Shown piece by piece: positions 27,701 to 40,831 of a stretch of 64,000 bases of DNA. Origin of the DNA: Carnobacteriaceae bacterium zg-84 (lineage in GTDB: Bacteria; Bacillota; Bacilli; Lactobacillales; Aerococcaceae). The stretch covers positions 372,001-436,000 of the forward strand of contig CP059430.1 in the NCBI GenBank assembly GCA_013874835.1, read 5' to 3'. A model generated the notes under the pieces. The model was not told the origin of the DNA and ran no database searches. It saw nothing but the letters and a program-made list of their open reading frames with translations. Position numbers and translations under genes: made by a program. Numbering within the stretch: the first letter of the stretch is position 1; each line of letters starts with the position of its first letter.

Positions 27701-30700
27701 CTTAGCAGAAAAACAACAAGAAGTAAATACAGAGATTGATGCTAATGCAAACTTGTCATTAGAGGAAAAAGAAAAAGCAAAAGAAAAAGTAAGAGTAGCG
27801 ATAGATACAGCAATAAAAGCAATAGAAGCTGCAACCGATGAAAATAGAATAAATGCTGCAAAAAGCGCTGGGTTAAAAGCAATTGAATTAGAAAAAGAAA
27901 GAGCAGAAGCTGTAGGAGTCATCGAAAGAGCCAAAGCCGCTAAAGATACCGCAATCGACGAGAAATTCAACAACAAAGAATTAACAGAAACAGAAAGAGA
28001 CGATGCGAAAAAAGCCGCTAAACAAGCAGCAGATACGGCAAAAGAAGCCATCGATGCCGCAACAAATGTTGAGGGAGTCAATACGGCAAAAACAGAGGGT
28101 CTACCAAAAGTAAACGCTGAAGTAAATGGCGCAATCAAATCAAACGCTAAACAAGACATTGATACTGCAGCAGAGAAAGCCAAAGAAGCCATCGACAACT
28201 CTGACTTACCAGAAGACGTCAAAACAAAAAGCAAAAGACGCAGTAGAGAAAGCCAAAGAAGCCGCTAAACAAGCGATCGATAACGCCACAACGACGCTGA
28301 CGTCAACACTGAAAAAGAAGCTGGTAAACAAGCGATAGACTTACCAAAGCAAAGAGATGCGAAAAAGCCATTGATGACGCCAAAGCCGCTAAAGATACCG
28401 CAATCGACGAGAAATTCAACAACAAAGAATTAACAGAACAGAAAGAGACGATGCGAAAAAAGCCGCTAAACAAGCAGCAGATACGGCAAAAGAAGCCATC
28501 GATGCCGACAACAATGTTGAGGAGTCAATACGGCAAAAACAGAGGGTCTACCAAAAGTAAACGCTGAAGTAAATGGCGCAATCAAATCAAACGCTAAACA
28601 AGACATTGATACTGCAGCAGAGAAAGCCAAAGAAGCCATCGACAACTCTGACTTACCAGAAGACGTCAAAACAAAGCAAAGACGCAGTAGAGAAAGCCAA
28701 AGAAGCCGCTAAACAAGCGATCGATAACGCCACACGGACGCTGACGTCAACACTGAAAAAGCTGGTAAACAAGCGATAGACTTACCAAAAGCCAAAGAAG
28801 ATGCGAAAAAAGCCATTGATGACGCCAAAGCCGCTAAAGATACCGCAATCGACGAGAAATTCAACACAAAGAATTAACAGAAACAGAAAGAGACGATGCG
28901 AAAAAGCCGCTAAACAAGCAGCAGATACGGCAAAAGAAGCCATCGATGCCGCAACAAATGTTGAGGGAGTCAATACGGCAAAAACAGAGGGTCTACCAAA
29001 AGTAAACGCTGAAGTAAATGGCGCAATCAAATCAAACGCTAAACAAGACATTGATACTGCAGCAGAGAAAGCCAAAGAGCCATCGACAACTCTGACTTAC
29101 CAGAAGACGTCAAAACAAAGCAAAAGACGCAGTAGAGAAAGCCAAAGAAGCCGCTAAACAAGCGATCGATAACGCCAACGGACGCTGACGTCAACACTGA
29201 AAAAGAAGCTGGTAAACAGCGATAGACTTACCAAAAGCCAAAGAAGATGCGAAAAAAGCCATTGATGACGCCAAAGCCGCTAAAGATACCGCAATCGACG
29301 AGAATTCAACAACAAGAATTAACAGAAACAGAAAGAGACGATGCGAAAAAGCCGCTAAACAAGCAGCAGATACGGCAAAAGAAGCCATCGATGCCGCAAC
29401 AAATGTTGAGGGAGTCAATACGGCAAAAACAGAGGTCTACCAAAAGTAAACGCTGAAGTAAATGGCGCAATCAATCAAACGCTAAACAGACATTGATACT
29501 GCAGCAGAGAAAGCCAAGAAGCCATCGACAACTCTGACTTACCAGAAGACGTCAAAACAAAAGCAAAAGACGCAGTAGAGAAAGCCAAAGAGCCGCTAAA
29601 CAAGCGATCGATAACGCCACAACGGACGCTGACGTCAACACTGAAAAAGAAGCTGGTAAACAAGCGATAGACTTACCAAAAGCCAAAGAAGATGCGAAAA
29701 AAGCCATTGATGACGCCAAAGCCGCTAAAGATACCGCAATCGACGAGAAATTCAACAACAAAGAATTAACAGAAACAGAAGAGACGATGCGAAAAAGCCT
29801 AAACAAGCAGCAGATACGGCAAAAGAAGCCATCGATGCCGCAACAAATGTTGAGGGAGTCAATACGGCAAAACAGAGGTCTACCAAAAGTAAACGCTGAA
29901 GTAAATGGCGCAATCAAATCAAACGCTAAACAAGACATTGATACTGCAGCAGAGAAAGCCAAAGAAGCCATCGACAACTCTGACTTACCAGAAGACGTCA
30001 AAACAAAAGCAAAAGACGCAGTAGAGAAAGCCAAAAAGCCGCTAAACAAGCGATCGATAACGCCACAACGGACGCTGACGTCAACACTGAAAAAGAAGCT
30101 GGTAACAAGCGATAGACTTACCAAAGCCAAAGAAGATGCGAAAAAAGCCATTGATCGCCAAAGCCGCTAAAGATACCGCAATCGACGAGAAATTCAACAA
30201 CAAAGAATTAACAGAAACAGAAAGAGACGATGCGAAAAAAGCCGCTAAACAAGCAGCAGATACGGCAAAAGAAGCCATCGATGCGCAACAAATGTTGAGG
30301 GAGTCAATACGGCAAAAACAGAGGGTCTACCAAAAGTAAACGCTGAAGTAAATGGCGCAATCAAATCAAACGCTAAACAAGACATTGATACTGCAGCGAG
30401 AAAGCCAAAAGAAGCCATCGACAACTCTGACTTACCAGAAGACGTCAAAACAAAAGCAAAAGACGCAGTAGAGAAGCCAAAGAAGCCGCTAACAAGCGAT
30501 CGATAACGCCACAACGGACGCTGACGTCAACACTGAAAAAGAAGCTGGTAAACAAGCGATAGACTTACCAAAAGCCAAAGAAGATGCGAAAAAAGCCATT
30601 GATGACGCCAAAGCCGCTAAAGATACCGCAATCGACGAGAATTCAACAACAAGAATTAACAGAAACAGAAAGAGACGATGCGAAAAAAGCCGCTAAACAA

Positions 30701-33700
30701 GCAGCAGATACGGCAAAAGAAGCCATCGATGCCGCAACAAATGTTGAGGAGTCAATACGGCAAAAACAGAGGGTCTACCAAAGTAAACGCTGAAGTAATG
30801 GCGCAATCAAATCAAACGCTAAACAAGACATTGATACTGCAGCAGAGAAAGCCAAAGAAGCCATCGACAACTCTGACTTACCAGAAGACGTCAAAACAAA
30901 AGCAAAAGACGCAGTAGAGAAAGCCAAAGAAGCCGCTAAACAAGCGATCGATAACGCCACAACGGACGCTGACGTCAACACTGAAAAAAGCTGGTAACAA
31001 GCGATAGACTTACCAAAAGCCAAAGAAGATGCGAAAAAAGCCATTGATGACGCCAAAGCGCTAAAGATACCGCAATCGACGAGAAATTCAACAACAAAGA
31101 ATTAACAGAAACAGAAAGACGATGCGAAAAAAGCCGCTAAACAAGCAGCAGATACGGCAAAAGAAGCCATCGATGCCGCAACAAATGTTGAGGGAGTCAA
31201 TACGGCAAAAACAGAGGGTCTACCAAAAGTAACGCTGAAGTAAATGGCGCAATCAAATCAAACGCTAAACAAACATTGATACTGCAGCAGAGAAAGCCAA
31301 AGAAGCCATCGACAACTTGACTTACCAGAAGACGTCAAAACAAAAGCAAAAGACGCAGTAGAGAAAGCCAAAGAAGCCGCTAAACAAGCGATCGATAACG
31401 CCACAACGGACGCTGACGTCACACTGAAAAAGAAGCTGGTAAACAAGCGATAGACTTACCAAAAGCCAAAGAAGATGCGAAAAAGCCATTGATGACGCCA
31501 AAGCCGCTAAAGATACCGCAATCGACGAGAAATTCAACAACAAAGAATTAACAGAAACAGAAAGAGACGATGCGAAAAAAGCCGCTAAACAAGCAGCAGA
31601 TACGGCAAAAGAAGCCTCGATGCCGCAACAAATGTTGAGGGAGTCAATACGGCAAAAACAGAGGGTCTACCAAAAGTAAACGCTGAAGTAAATGGCGCAA
31701 TCAAATCAAACGCTAAACAAGACATTGATACTGCAGCAGAGAAAGCCAAAGAAGCCATCGACAACTCTGACTTACCAGAGACGTCAAACAAAGCAAAAGA
31801 CGCAGTAGAGAAAGCCAAAGAAGCCGCTAAACAAGCGATCGATAACGCCACAACGGACGCTGACGTCAACACTGAAAAAGCTGGTACAACAAGCGATAGA
31901 CTTACCAAAAGCAAAGAAGATGCGAAAAAAGCCATTGATGACGCCAAGCCGCTAAAGATACCGCAATCGACGAGAAATTCAACACAAAGAATTAACAGAA
32001 ACAGAAGAGACGATGCGAAAAAAGCCGCTAAACAAGCAGATACGGCAAAAAAGCCATCGATGCCGCAACAAATGTTGAGGGAGTCAATACGGCAAAAACG
32101 AGGGTCTACCAAAAGTAAACGCTGAAGTAAATGGCGCAATCAAATCAAACGCTAAACAAGACATTGATACTGCAGCAGAGAAAGCCAAAGAAGCCATCGA
32201 CAACTCTGACTTACCAGAAGACGTCAAAACAAAAGCAAAACGCAGTAGAGAAAGCCAAAGAAGCCGCTAAACAAGCGATCGATAACGCCACAACGGACGC
32301 TGACGTCAACACTGAAAAAGCTGGTAAACAAGCGATAGACTTACCAAAGCCAAAGAAGATGCGAAAAAAGCCATTGATGACGCCAAAGCCGCTAAAGATA
32401 CCGCAATCGACGAGAAATTCAACAACAAAAATTAACAGAAACAGAAAGAGACGATGCGAAAAAAGCCGCTAAACAAGCAGCAGATACGGCAAAGAAGCCA
32501 TCGATGCCGCAACAAATGTTGAGGAGTCAATACGGCAAAAACAGAGGTCTACCAAAAGTAAACGCTGAAGTAAATGGCGCAATCAAATCAAACGCTAAAC
32601 AAGACATTGATACTGCAGCAGAGAAAGCCAAAGAAGCCATCGACAACTCTGACTTACCAGAAGACGTCAAAACAAAAGCAAAAGACGCAGTAGAGAAAGC
32701 CAAAGAAGCCGCTAAACAAGCGATCGATAACGCCACAACGGACGCTGACGTCAACACTGAAAAGAAGCTGGTAAACAAGCGATAGACTTACCAAAAGCCA
32801 AAGAAGATGCGAAAAAGCCATTGATGACGCCAAGCCGCTAAAGATACCGCAATCGACGAGAAATTCAACAACAAAGAATTAACAGAAACAGAAAGAGACG
32901 ATGCGAAAAAAGCCGCTAAACAAGCAGCAGATACGGCAAAAGAAGCCATCGATGCCGCAACAAATGTTGAGGGAGTCAATACGGCAAAAACAGAGGGTCT
33001 ACCAAAAGTAAACGCTGAAGTAAATGGCGCAATCAAATCAAACGCTAAACAAGACATTGATACTGCAGCAGAGAAAGCCAAAGAAGCCATCGACAACTCT
33101 GACTTACCAGAAGACGTCAAACAAAGCAAAAGACGCAGTAGAGAAAGCCAAAGAAGCCGCTAAACAAGCGATCGATAACGCCACAACGGACGCTGACGTC
33201 AACACTGAAAGAAGCTGGTAAACAGCGCGATAGACTTACCAAAAGCCAAAGAAGATGCGAAAAAAGCCATTGATGACGCCAAAGCCGCTAAAGATACCGC
33301 AATCGACGAGAAATTCAACAACAAAGAATTAACAGAAACAGAAAGAGACGATGCGAAAAAAGCCGCTAAACAAGCAGCAGATACGGCAAAAGAACCATCG
33401 ATGCCGCAACAAATGTTGAGGGAGTCAATACGGCAAAAACAGAGGGTCTACCAAAGTAAACGCTGAAGTAAATGGCGCAATCAAATCAAACGCTAAACAA
33501 GACATTGATACTGCAGCAGAGAAAGCCAAAGAAGCCATCGACAACTCTGACTTACCAGAAGACGTCAAAACAAAAGCAAAAGACGCAGTAGAGAAAGCCA
33601 AAGAAGCCGCTAAACAAGCGATCGATAACGCCACAACGGACGCTGACGTCAACACTGAAAAGAAGCTGGTAAACAAGCGATAGACTTACCAAAAGCCAAA

Positions 33701-36700
33701 GAAGATGCGAAAAAAGCCATTGATGACGCCAAAGCCGCTAAAGATACCGCAATCGACGAGAAATTCAACAACAAAAATTAACAGAAACAGAAAGAGACGA
33801 TGCGAAAAAAGCCGCTAAACAAGCAGCAGATACGGCAAAAGAAGCCATCGATGCCGCAACAAATGTTGAGGGAGTCAATACGGCAAAAACAGAGGGTCTA
33901 CCAAAAGTAAACGCTGAAGTAAATGGCGCAATCAAATCAAACGCTAAACAAGACATTGATACTGCAGCAGAGAAAGCCAAAGAAGCCATCGACAACTCTG
34001 ACTTACCAGAAGACGTCAAAACAAAAGCAAAAGACGCAGTAGAGAAAGCCAAAGAAGCCGCTAAACAAGCGATCGATAACGCCACAACGGACGCTGACGT
34101 CAACACTGAAAAAGAAGCTGGTAAACAAGCGATAGACTTACCAAAGCCAAAGAAGATGCGAAAAAAGCCATTGATGACGCCAAAGCCGCTAAAGATACCG
34201 CAATCGACGAGAAATTCACAACAAAGAATTAACAGAAACAGAAAGAGACGATGCGAAAAAAGCCGCTAAACAAGCAGCAGATACGGCAAAAGAAGCCATC
34301 GATGCCGCAACAAATGTTGAGGGAGTCAATACGGCAAAAACAGAGGGTCTACCAAAAGTAAACGCTGAAGTAAATGGCGCAATCAATCAAACGCTAAACA
34401 AGACATTGATACTGCAGCAGAGAAAGCAAAGAAGCCATCGACAACTCTGACTTACCAGAAGACGTCAAAACAAAAGCAAAAGACGCAGTAGAGAAAGCCA
34501 AAGAAGCCGCTAAACAAGCGATCGATAACGCCACAACGGACGCTGACGTCAACACTGAAAAAGAAGCTGGTAAACAAGCGATAGACTTACCAAAAGCCAA
34601 AGAAGATGCGAAAAAAGCCATTGATGACGCCAAAGCCGCTAAAGATACCGCAATCGACGAGAAATTCAACAACAAAGAATTAACAGAAACAGAAAGAGAC
34701 GATGCGAAAAAAGCCGCTAAACAAGCAGCAGATACGGCAAAAGAAGCCATCGATGCCGCAACAAATGTTGAGGGAGTCAATACGGCAAAACAGAGGGTCT
34801 ACCAAAAGTAAACGCTGAAGTAAATGGCGCAATCAAATCAAACGCTAAACAAGACATTGATACTGCAGCAGAGAAAGCCAAAGAAGCCATCGACAACTCT
34901 GACTTACCAGAAGACGTCAAAACAAAAGCAAAAGACGCAGTAGAGAAAGCCAAAGAAGCCGCTAAACAAGCGATCGATAACGCCACAACGGACGCTGACG
35001 TCAACACTGAAAAAGAAGCTGGTAAACAAGCGATAGACTTACCAAAAGCCAAAGAAGATGCGAAAAAAGCCATTGATGACGCCAAAGCCGCTAAAGATAC
35101 CGCAATCGACGAGAAATTCAACAACAAAGAATTAACAGAAACAGAAAGAGACGATGCGAAAAAAGCCGCTAAACAAGCAGCAGATACGGCAAAAGAAGCC
35201 ATCGATGCCGCAACAAATGTTGAGGGAGTCAATACGGCAAAAACAGAGGGTCTACCAAAAGTAAACGCTGAAGTAAATGGCGCAATCAAATCAAACGCTA
35301 AACAAGACATTGATACTGCAGCAGAGAAAGCCAAAGAAGCCATCGACAACTCTGACTTACCAGAAGACGTCAAAACAAAAGCAAAAGACGCAGTAGAGAA
35401 AGCCAAAGAAGCCGCTAAACAAGCGATCGATAACGCCACAACGGACGCTGACGTCAACACTGAAAAAGAAGCTGGTAAACAAGCGATAGACTTACCAAAA
35501 GCCAAAGAAGATGCGAAAAAAGCCATTGATGACGCCAAAGCCGCTAAAGATACCGCAATCGACGAGAAATTCAACAACAAAGAATTAACAGAAACAGAAA
35601 GAGACGATGCGAAAAAAGCCGCTAAACAAGCAGCAGATACGGCAAAAGAAGCCATCGATGCCGCAACAAATGTTGAGGGAGTCAATACGGCAAAACAGAG
35701 GGTCTACCAAAAGTAAACGCTGAAGTAAATGGCGCAATCAAATCAAACGCTAAACAAGACATTGATACTGCAGCAGAGAAAGCCAAAGAAGCCATCGACA
35801 ACTCTGACTTACCAGAAGACGTCAAAACAAAAGCAAAAGACGCAGTAGAGAAAGCCAAAGAAGCCGCTAAACAAGCGATCGATAACGCCACAACGGACGC
35901 TGACGTCAACACTGAAAAAGAAGCTGGTAAACAAGCGATAGACTTACCAAAAGCCAAAGAAGATGCGAAAAAGCCATTGATGACGCCAAAGCCGCTAAAG
36001 ATACCGCAATCGACGAGAAATTCAACAACAAAGAATTAACAGAAACAGAAAGAGACGATGCGAAAAAAGCCGCTAAACAAGCAGCAGATACGGCAAAAGA
36101 AGCCATCGATGCCGCAACAAATGTTGAGGGAGTCAATACGGCAAAAACAGAGGGTCTACCAAAAGTAAACGCTGAAGTAAATGGCGCAATCAAATCAAAC
36201 GCTAAACAAGACATGATACTGCAGCAAGAAAGCCAAAGAAGCCATCGACAACTCTGACTTACCAGAAGACGTCAAACAAAAGCAAAAGACGCAGTAGAGA
36301 AAGCCAAAGAAGCCGCTAAACAAGCGATCGATAACGCCACAACGGACGCTGACGTCAACACTGAAAAAGAAGCTGGTAAACAAGCGATAGACTTACCAAA
36401 AGCCAAAGAAGATGCGAAAAAAGCCATTGATGACGCCAAAGCCGCTAAAGATACCGCAATCGACGAGAAATTCAACAACAAAGAATTAACAGAAACAGAA
36501 AGAGACGATGCGAAAAAAGCCGCTAAACAAGCAGCAGATACGGCAAAAGAAGCCATCGATGCCGCAACAAATGTTGAGGGAGTCAATACGGCAAAAACAG
36601 AGGGTCTACCAAAAGTAAACGCTGAAGTAAATGGCGCAATCAAATCAAACGCTAAACAAGACATTGATACTGCAGCAGAGAAAGCCAAAGAAGCCATCGA

Positions 36701-39700
36701 CAACTCTGACTTACCAGAAGACGTCAAAACAAAAGCAAAAGACGCAGTAGAGAAAGCCAAAGAAGCCGCTAAACAAGCGATCGATAACGCCACAACGGAC
36801 GCTGACGTCAACACTGAAAAAGAAGCTGGTAAACAAGCGATAGACTTACCAAAAGCCAAAGAAGATGCGAAAAAAGCCATTGATGACGCCAAAGCCGCTA
36901 AAGATACCGCAATCGATAAAGCAGAAGGCCTAACAGAAACAGAAAAAGCCAAAGCAAAACAAGCAGTTCAAGACGCAGCAGATAAAGCAAAAACAGCTAT
37001 TGACGCTGCAACAGATGTGGAAGAAGTCAACAAAGCAAAAGAAGATGGCGAAAAAGAAATTGAAAATTCACCAGTAACATCAGAAAAAGAAGATGTAAAA
37101 GTAGCAGTTGATAAAGCGAAGAAGATGCGAAAAAAGCGATTGATGATGCCAAGTGGCTAAAGAAGAAGCAATCGATAAAGCAGAAGGCCTAACAGAAACA
37201 GAAAAAGCCAAAGCAAAACAAGCAGTTCAAGACGCAGCAGATAAAGCAAAAACAGCTATTGACGCTGCAACAGATGTGGAAGAAGTCAACAAAGCAAAAG
37301 AAGATGGCGAAAAAGAAATTGAAAATTCACCAGTAACATCAGAAAAAGAAGATGTAAAAGTAGCAGTTGATAAAGCGAAAGAAGATGCGAAAAAAGCGAT
37401 TGATGATGCCAAAGTGGCTAAAGAAGAAGCAATCGATAAAGCAGAAGGCCTAACAGAAACAGAAAAAGCCAAAGCAAAACAAGCAGTTCAAGACGCAGCA
37501 GATAAAGCAAAAACAGCTATTGACGCTGCAACAGATGTGGAAGAAGTCAACAAAGCAAAAGAAGATGGCGAAAAGAAATTGAAAATTCACCAGTAACATC
37601 AGAAAAAGAAGATGTAAAAGTAGCAGTTGATAAAGCGAAAGAAGATGCGAAAAAAGCGATTGATGATGCCAAAGTGGCTAAAGAAGAAGCAATCGATAAA
37701 GCAGAAGGCCTAACAGAAACAGAAAAAGCCAAAGCAAAACAAGCAGTTCAAGACGCAGCAGATAAAGCAAAAACAGCTATTGACGCTGCAACAGATGTGG
37801 AAGAAGTCAACAAAGCAAAAGAAGATGGCGAAAAAGAAATTGAAAATTCACCAGTAACATCAGAAAAAGAAGATGTAAAAGTAGCAGTTGATAAAGCGAA
37901 AGAAGATGCGAAAAAAGCGATTGATGATGCCAAAGTGGCTAAAGAAGAAGCAATCGATAAAGCAGAAGGCCTAACAGAAACAGAAAAAGCCAAAGCAAAA
38001 CAAGCAGTTCAAGACGCAGCAGATAAAGCAAAAACAGCTATTGACGCTGCAACAGATGTGGAAGAAGTCAACAAAGCAAAAGAAGATGGCGAAAAAGAAA
38101 TTGAAAATTCACCAGTAACATCAGAAAAAGAAGATGTAAAAGTAGCAGTTGATAAAGCGAAAGAAGATGCGAAAAAAGCGATTGATGATGCCAAAGTGGC
38201 TAAAGAAGAAGCAATCGATAAAGCAGAAGGCCTAACAGAAACAGAAAAAGCCAAAGCAAAACAAGCAGTTCAAGACGCAGCAGATAAAGCAAAAACAGCT
38301 ATTGACGCTGCAACAGATGTGGAAGAAGTCAACAAAGCAAAAGAAGATGGCGAAAAAGAAATTGAAAATTCACCAGTAACATCAGAAAAAGAAGATGTAA
38401 AAGTAGCAGTTGATAAAGCGAAAGAAGATGCGAAAAAAGCGATTGATGATGCCAAAGTGGCTAAAGAAGAAGCAATCGATAAAGCAGAAGGCCTAACAGA
38501 AACAGAAAAAGCCAAAGCAAAACAAGCAGTTCAAGACGCAGCAGATAAAGCAAAAACAGCTATTGACGCTGCAACAGATGTGGAAGAAGTCAACAAAGCA
38601 AAAGAAGATGGCGAAAAAGAAATTGAAAATTCACCAGTAACATCAGAAAAGAAGATGTAAAAGTAGCAGTTGATAAAGCGAAAGAAGATGCGAAAAAAGC
38701 GATTGATGATGCCAAAGTGGCTAAAGAAGAAGCAATCGATAAAGCAGAAGGCCTAACAGAAACAGAAAAAGCCAAAGCAAAACAAGCAGTTCAAGACGCA
38801 GCAGATAAAGCAAAAACAGCTATTGACGCTGCAACAGATGTGGAAGAAGTCAACAAAGCAAAAGAAGATGGCGAAAAAGAAATTGAAAATTCACCAGTAA
38901 CATCAGAAAAAGAAGATGTAAAAGTAGCAGTTGATAAAGCGAAAGAAGATGCGAAAAAAGCGATTGATGATGCCAAAGTGGCTAAAGAAGAAGCAATCGA
39001 TAAAGCAGAAGGCCTAACAGAAACAGAAAAAGCCAAAGCAAAACAAGCAGTTCAAGACGCAGCAGATAAAGCAAAAACAGCTATTGACGCTGCAACAGAT
39101 GTGGAAGAAGTCAACAAAGCAAAGAAGATGGCGAAAAAGAAATTGAAAATTCACCAGTAACATCAGAAAAAGAAGATGTAAAAGTAGCAGTTGATAAAGC
39201 GAAAGAAGATGCGAAAAAAGCGATTGATGATGCCAAAGTGGCTAAAGAAGAAGCAATCGATAAAGCAGAAGGCCTAACAGAAACAGAAAAAGCCAAAGCA
39301 AAACAAGCAGTTCAAGACGCAGCAGATAAAGCAAAAACAGCTATTGACGCTGCAACAGATGTGGAAGAAGTCAACAAAGCAAAAGAAGATGGCGAAAAAG
39401 AAATTGAAAATTCACCAGTAACATCAGAAAAAGAAGATGTAAAAGTAGCAGTTGATAAAGCGAAAGAAGATGCGAAAAAAGCGATTGATGATGCCAAAGT
39501 GGCTAAAGAAGAAGCAATCGATAAAGCAGAAGGCCTAACAGAAACAGAAAAAGCCAAAGCAAAACAAGCAGTTCAAGACGCAGCAGATAAAGCAAAAACA
39601 GCTATTGACGCTGCAACAGATGTGGAAGAAGTCAACAAAGCAAAAGAAGATGGCGAAAAAGAAATTGAAAATTCACCAGTAACATCAGAAAAAGAAGATG

Positions 39701-40653
39701 TAAAAGTAGCAGTTGATAAAGCGAAAGAAGATGCGAAAAAAGCGATTGATGATGCCAAAGTGGCTAAAGAAGAAGCAATCGATAAAGCAGAAGGCCTAAC
39801 AGAAACAGAAAAAGCCAAAGCAAAACAAGCAGTTCAAGACGCAGCAGATAAAGCAAAAACAGCTATTGACGCTGCAACAGATGTGGAAGAAGTCAACAAA
39901 GCAAAAGAAGATGGCGAAAAAGAAATTGAAAATTCACCAGTAACATCAGAAAAAGAAGATGTAAAAGTAGCAGTTGATAAAGCGAAAGAAGATGCGAAAA
40001 AAGCGATTGATGATGCCAAAGTGGCTAAAGAAGAAGCAATCGATAAAGCAGAAGGCCTAACAGAAACAGAAAAAGCCAAAGCAAAACAAGCAGTTCAAGA
40101 CGCAGCAGATAAAGCAAAAACAGCTATTGACGCTGCAACAGATGTGGAAGAAGTCAACAAAGCAAAAGAAGATGGCGAAAAAGAAATTTCTGTTACACTA
40201 CCAAATAATAAATTCAGAGTACCTGATTTATCTAATATTGATCAGTCTGTGAAAGATAAATTAAAAGAAGAATTGCTTCGTTTAAATCCTGGTGCGACAA
40301 TTACTTTTAATGAAAATAAAGTAATAGTCAATGGTGTAGAAATACCATTAACCGACTTGATAGTATATGGTAAATATGAAGTTGATAATGATACTCCTAA
40401 GTATGACAAGCCAAATCTAGTTCTAGGAGTAGCAGATGGGTCTAACAATCATAAAGGCGATAATAATGGATTAATAAATGGTGAAGAAACAAAATTCGGA
40501 ACAGGTTCACTTAATAAAGATTCATATTCAAGTAAAAAACTACCAAAAACAGGAACAACAGAACAAAACACAATATTTTATGGAGCTACTGTATTTGGAT
40601 TAGGTTTAATGATTGCAGCATTAAGAAAACGATTGGAAGAAGAAACGGAATAA
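24777..40653 (+). CDS. Giant YSIRK/LPxTG repeat adhesin 1 (about 5,300 residues if indels are corrected)
   Basis: A cell-wall-anchored surface protein. AAAGGAG precedes the ATG. A YSIRK-type signal peptide (FSIRKFKIGVGSVFLG, cut near residue 36) leads a beta-rich N-terminal region (to about 360), a Pro-Ser linker and a second globular region (about 380-600). DUF1542-like helical modules and a further globular region (about 740-960) come next. Then come two arrays: about 20 copies of 453 bp (151 residues) and 13 copies of 261 bp (87 residues). It ends with a beta-rich module (LKEELLRLNPGATI), KLPKTG, a hydrophobic span and RKRLEEETE. The frame is intact to about 28226, then breaks at many one-base indels in array 1 and five in array 2. 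All are within repeats whose other bases are almost unchanged, so sequencing or assembly error is more likely than decay; that is inference. The helical repeats likely form a long stalk that displays the N-terminal domains. Confidence 0.8.
27937..36912 (+). repeat. Tandem array of about 20 x 453 bp inside adhesin 1
   Basis: The unit encodes 151 residues made of two three-helix (DUF1542-like) modules, with landmarks AAKDTAIDEKFNNKELTETE and NSDLPEDVKTKAKDAVEKA. The landmark GATACTGCAGCAG occurs about 20 times, from 28162 to 36666. Intact units at the right end are spaced 451-453 bp, while left units are as short as about 440. In total about 100 bases are missing relative to whole units. The units are almost free of substitutions. 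Confidence 0.85.
36913..40186 (+). repeat. Tandem array of 13 x 261 bp inside adhesin 1
   Basis: The unit encodes 87 residues (AKEEAIDKAEGLTETEKAKA, then IDAATDVEEVNKAKEDGEKE, then the ENSPVTSEKEDVKVAVDKAK linker). Copies look identical at the base level except for five one-base deletions, all in A-runs (near 37120, 37152, 37573, 38650 and 39122). Confidence 0.9.
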
Positions 40654-40706
40654 GTGGTATATTTTTTAATGCAAGCTTACTGATGTCATATAGATATGAC
40701 TGAAAA

Positions 40707-40750
40707 GTAAAAATGGGAAGATAGCATTGCGATGTTATCTTCTCGTTTAC
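40707..40750 (+). terminator. Terminator-like hairpin after adhesin 1
   Basis: AAGATAGCAT / ATGTTATCTT with a 4-base loop, extended by AGTAAA / TTTACT. The T-run is poor, so confidence is moderate. Confidence 0.5.
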
Positions 40751-40831
40751 TATTTTGACTTAGGTATACTAGTTATGATATTCTATAGGAGATCGAAAAT
40801 AGTTTTATAATAAAAAAGTGAGGGAGTAGAT

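Noticed and set aside
24740-28226. Adhesin 1 considered as a short gene of 1,163 codons ending at 28268
   Set aside because: The apparent end is an extra A in the first repeat unit (AAAAAG where other units have AAAAG). The expected repeats and the LPKTG tail follow in the same reading sense.
28466-36952. Many long open frames on the minus strand across the repeat arrays (Ala/Ser/Phe-rich products)
   Set aside because: They are mirror frames of Lys/Ala/Glu-rich plus-strand repeats, recur with the repeat period, and lack ribosome sites.
27937-40186. Tandem repeats considered as a CRISPR-like or satellite array
   Set aside because: Units are contiguous without spacers, are multiples of three, and encode a continuous helical protein linking a signal peptide to an LPxTG tail.
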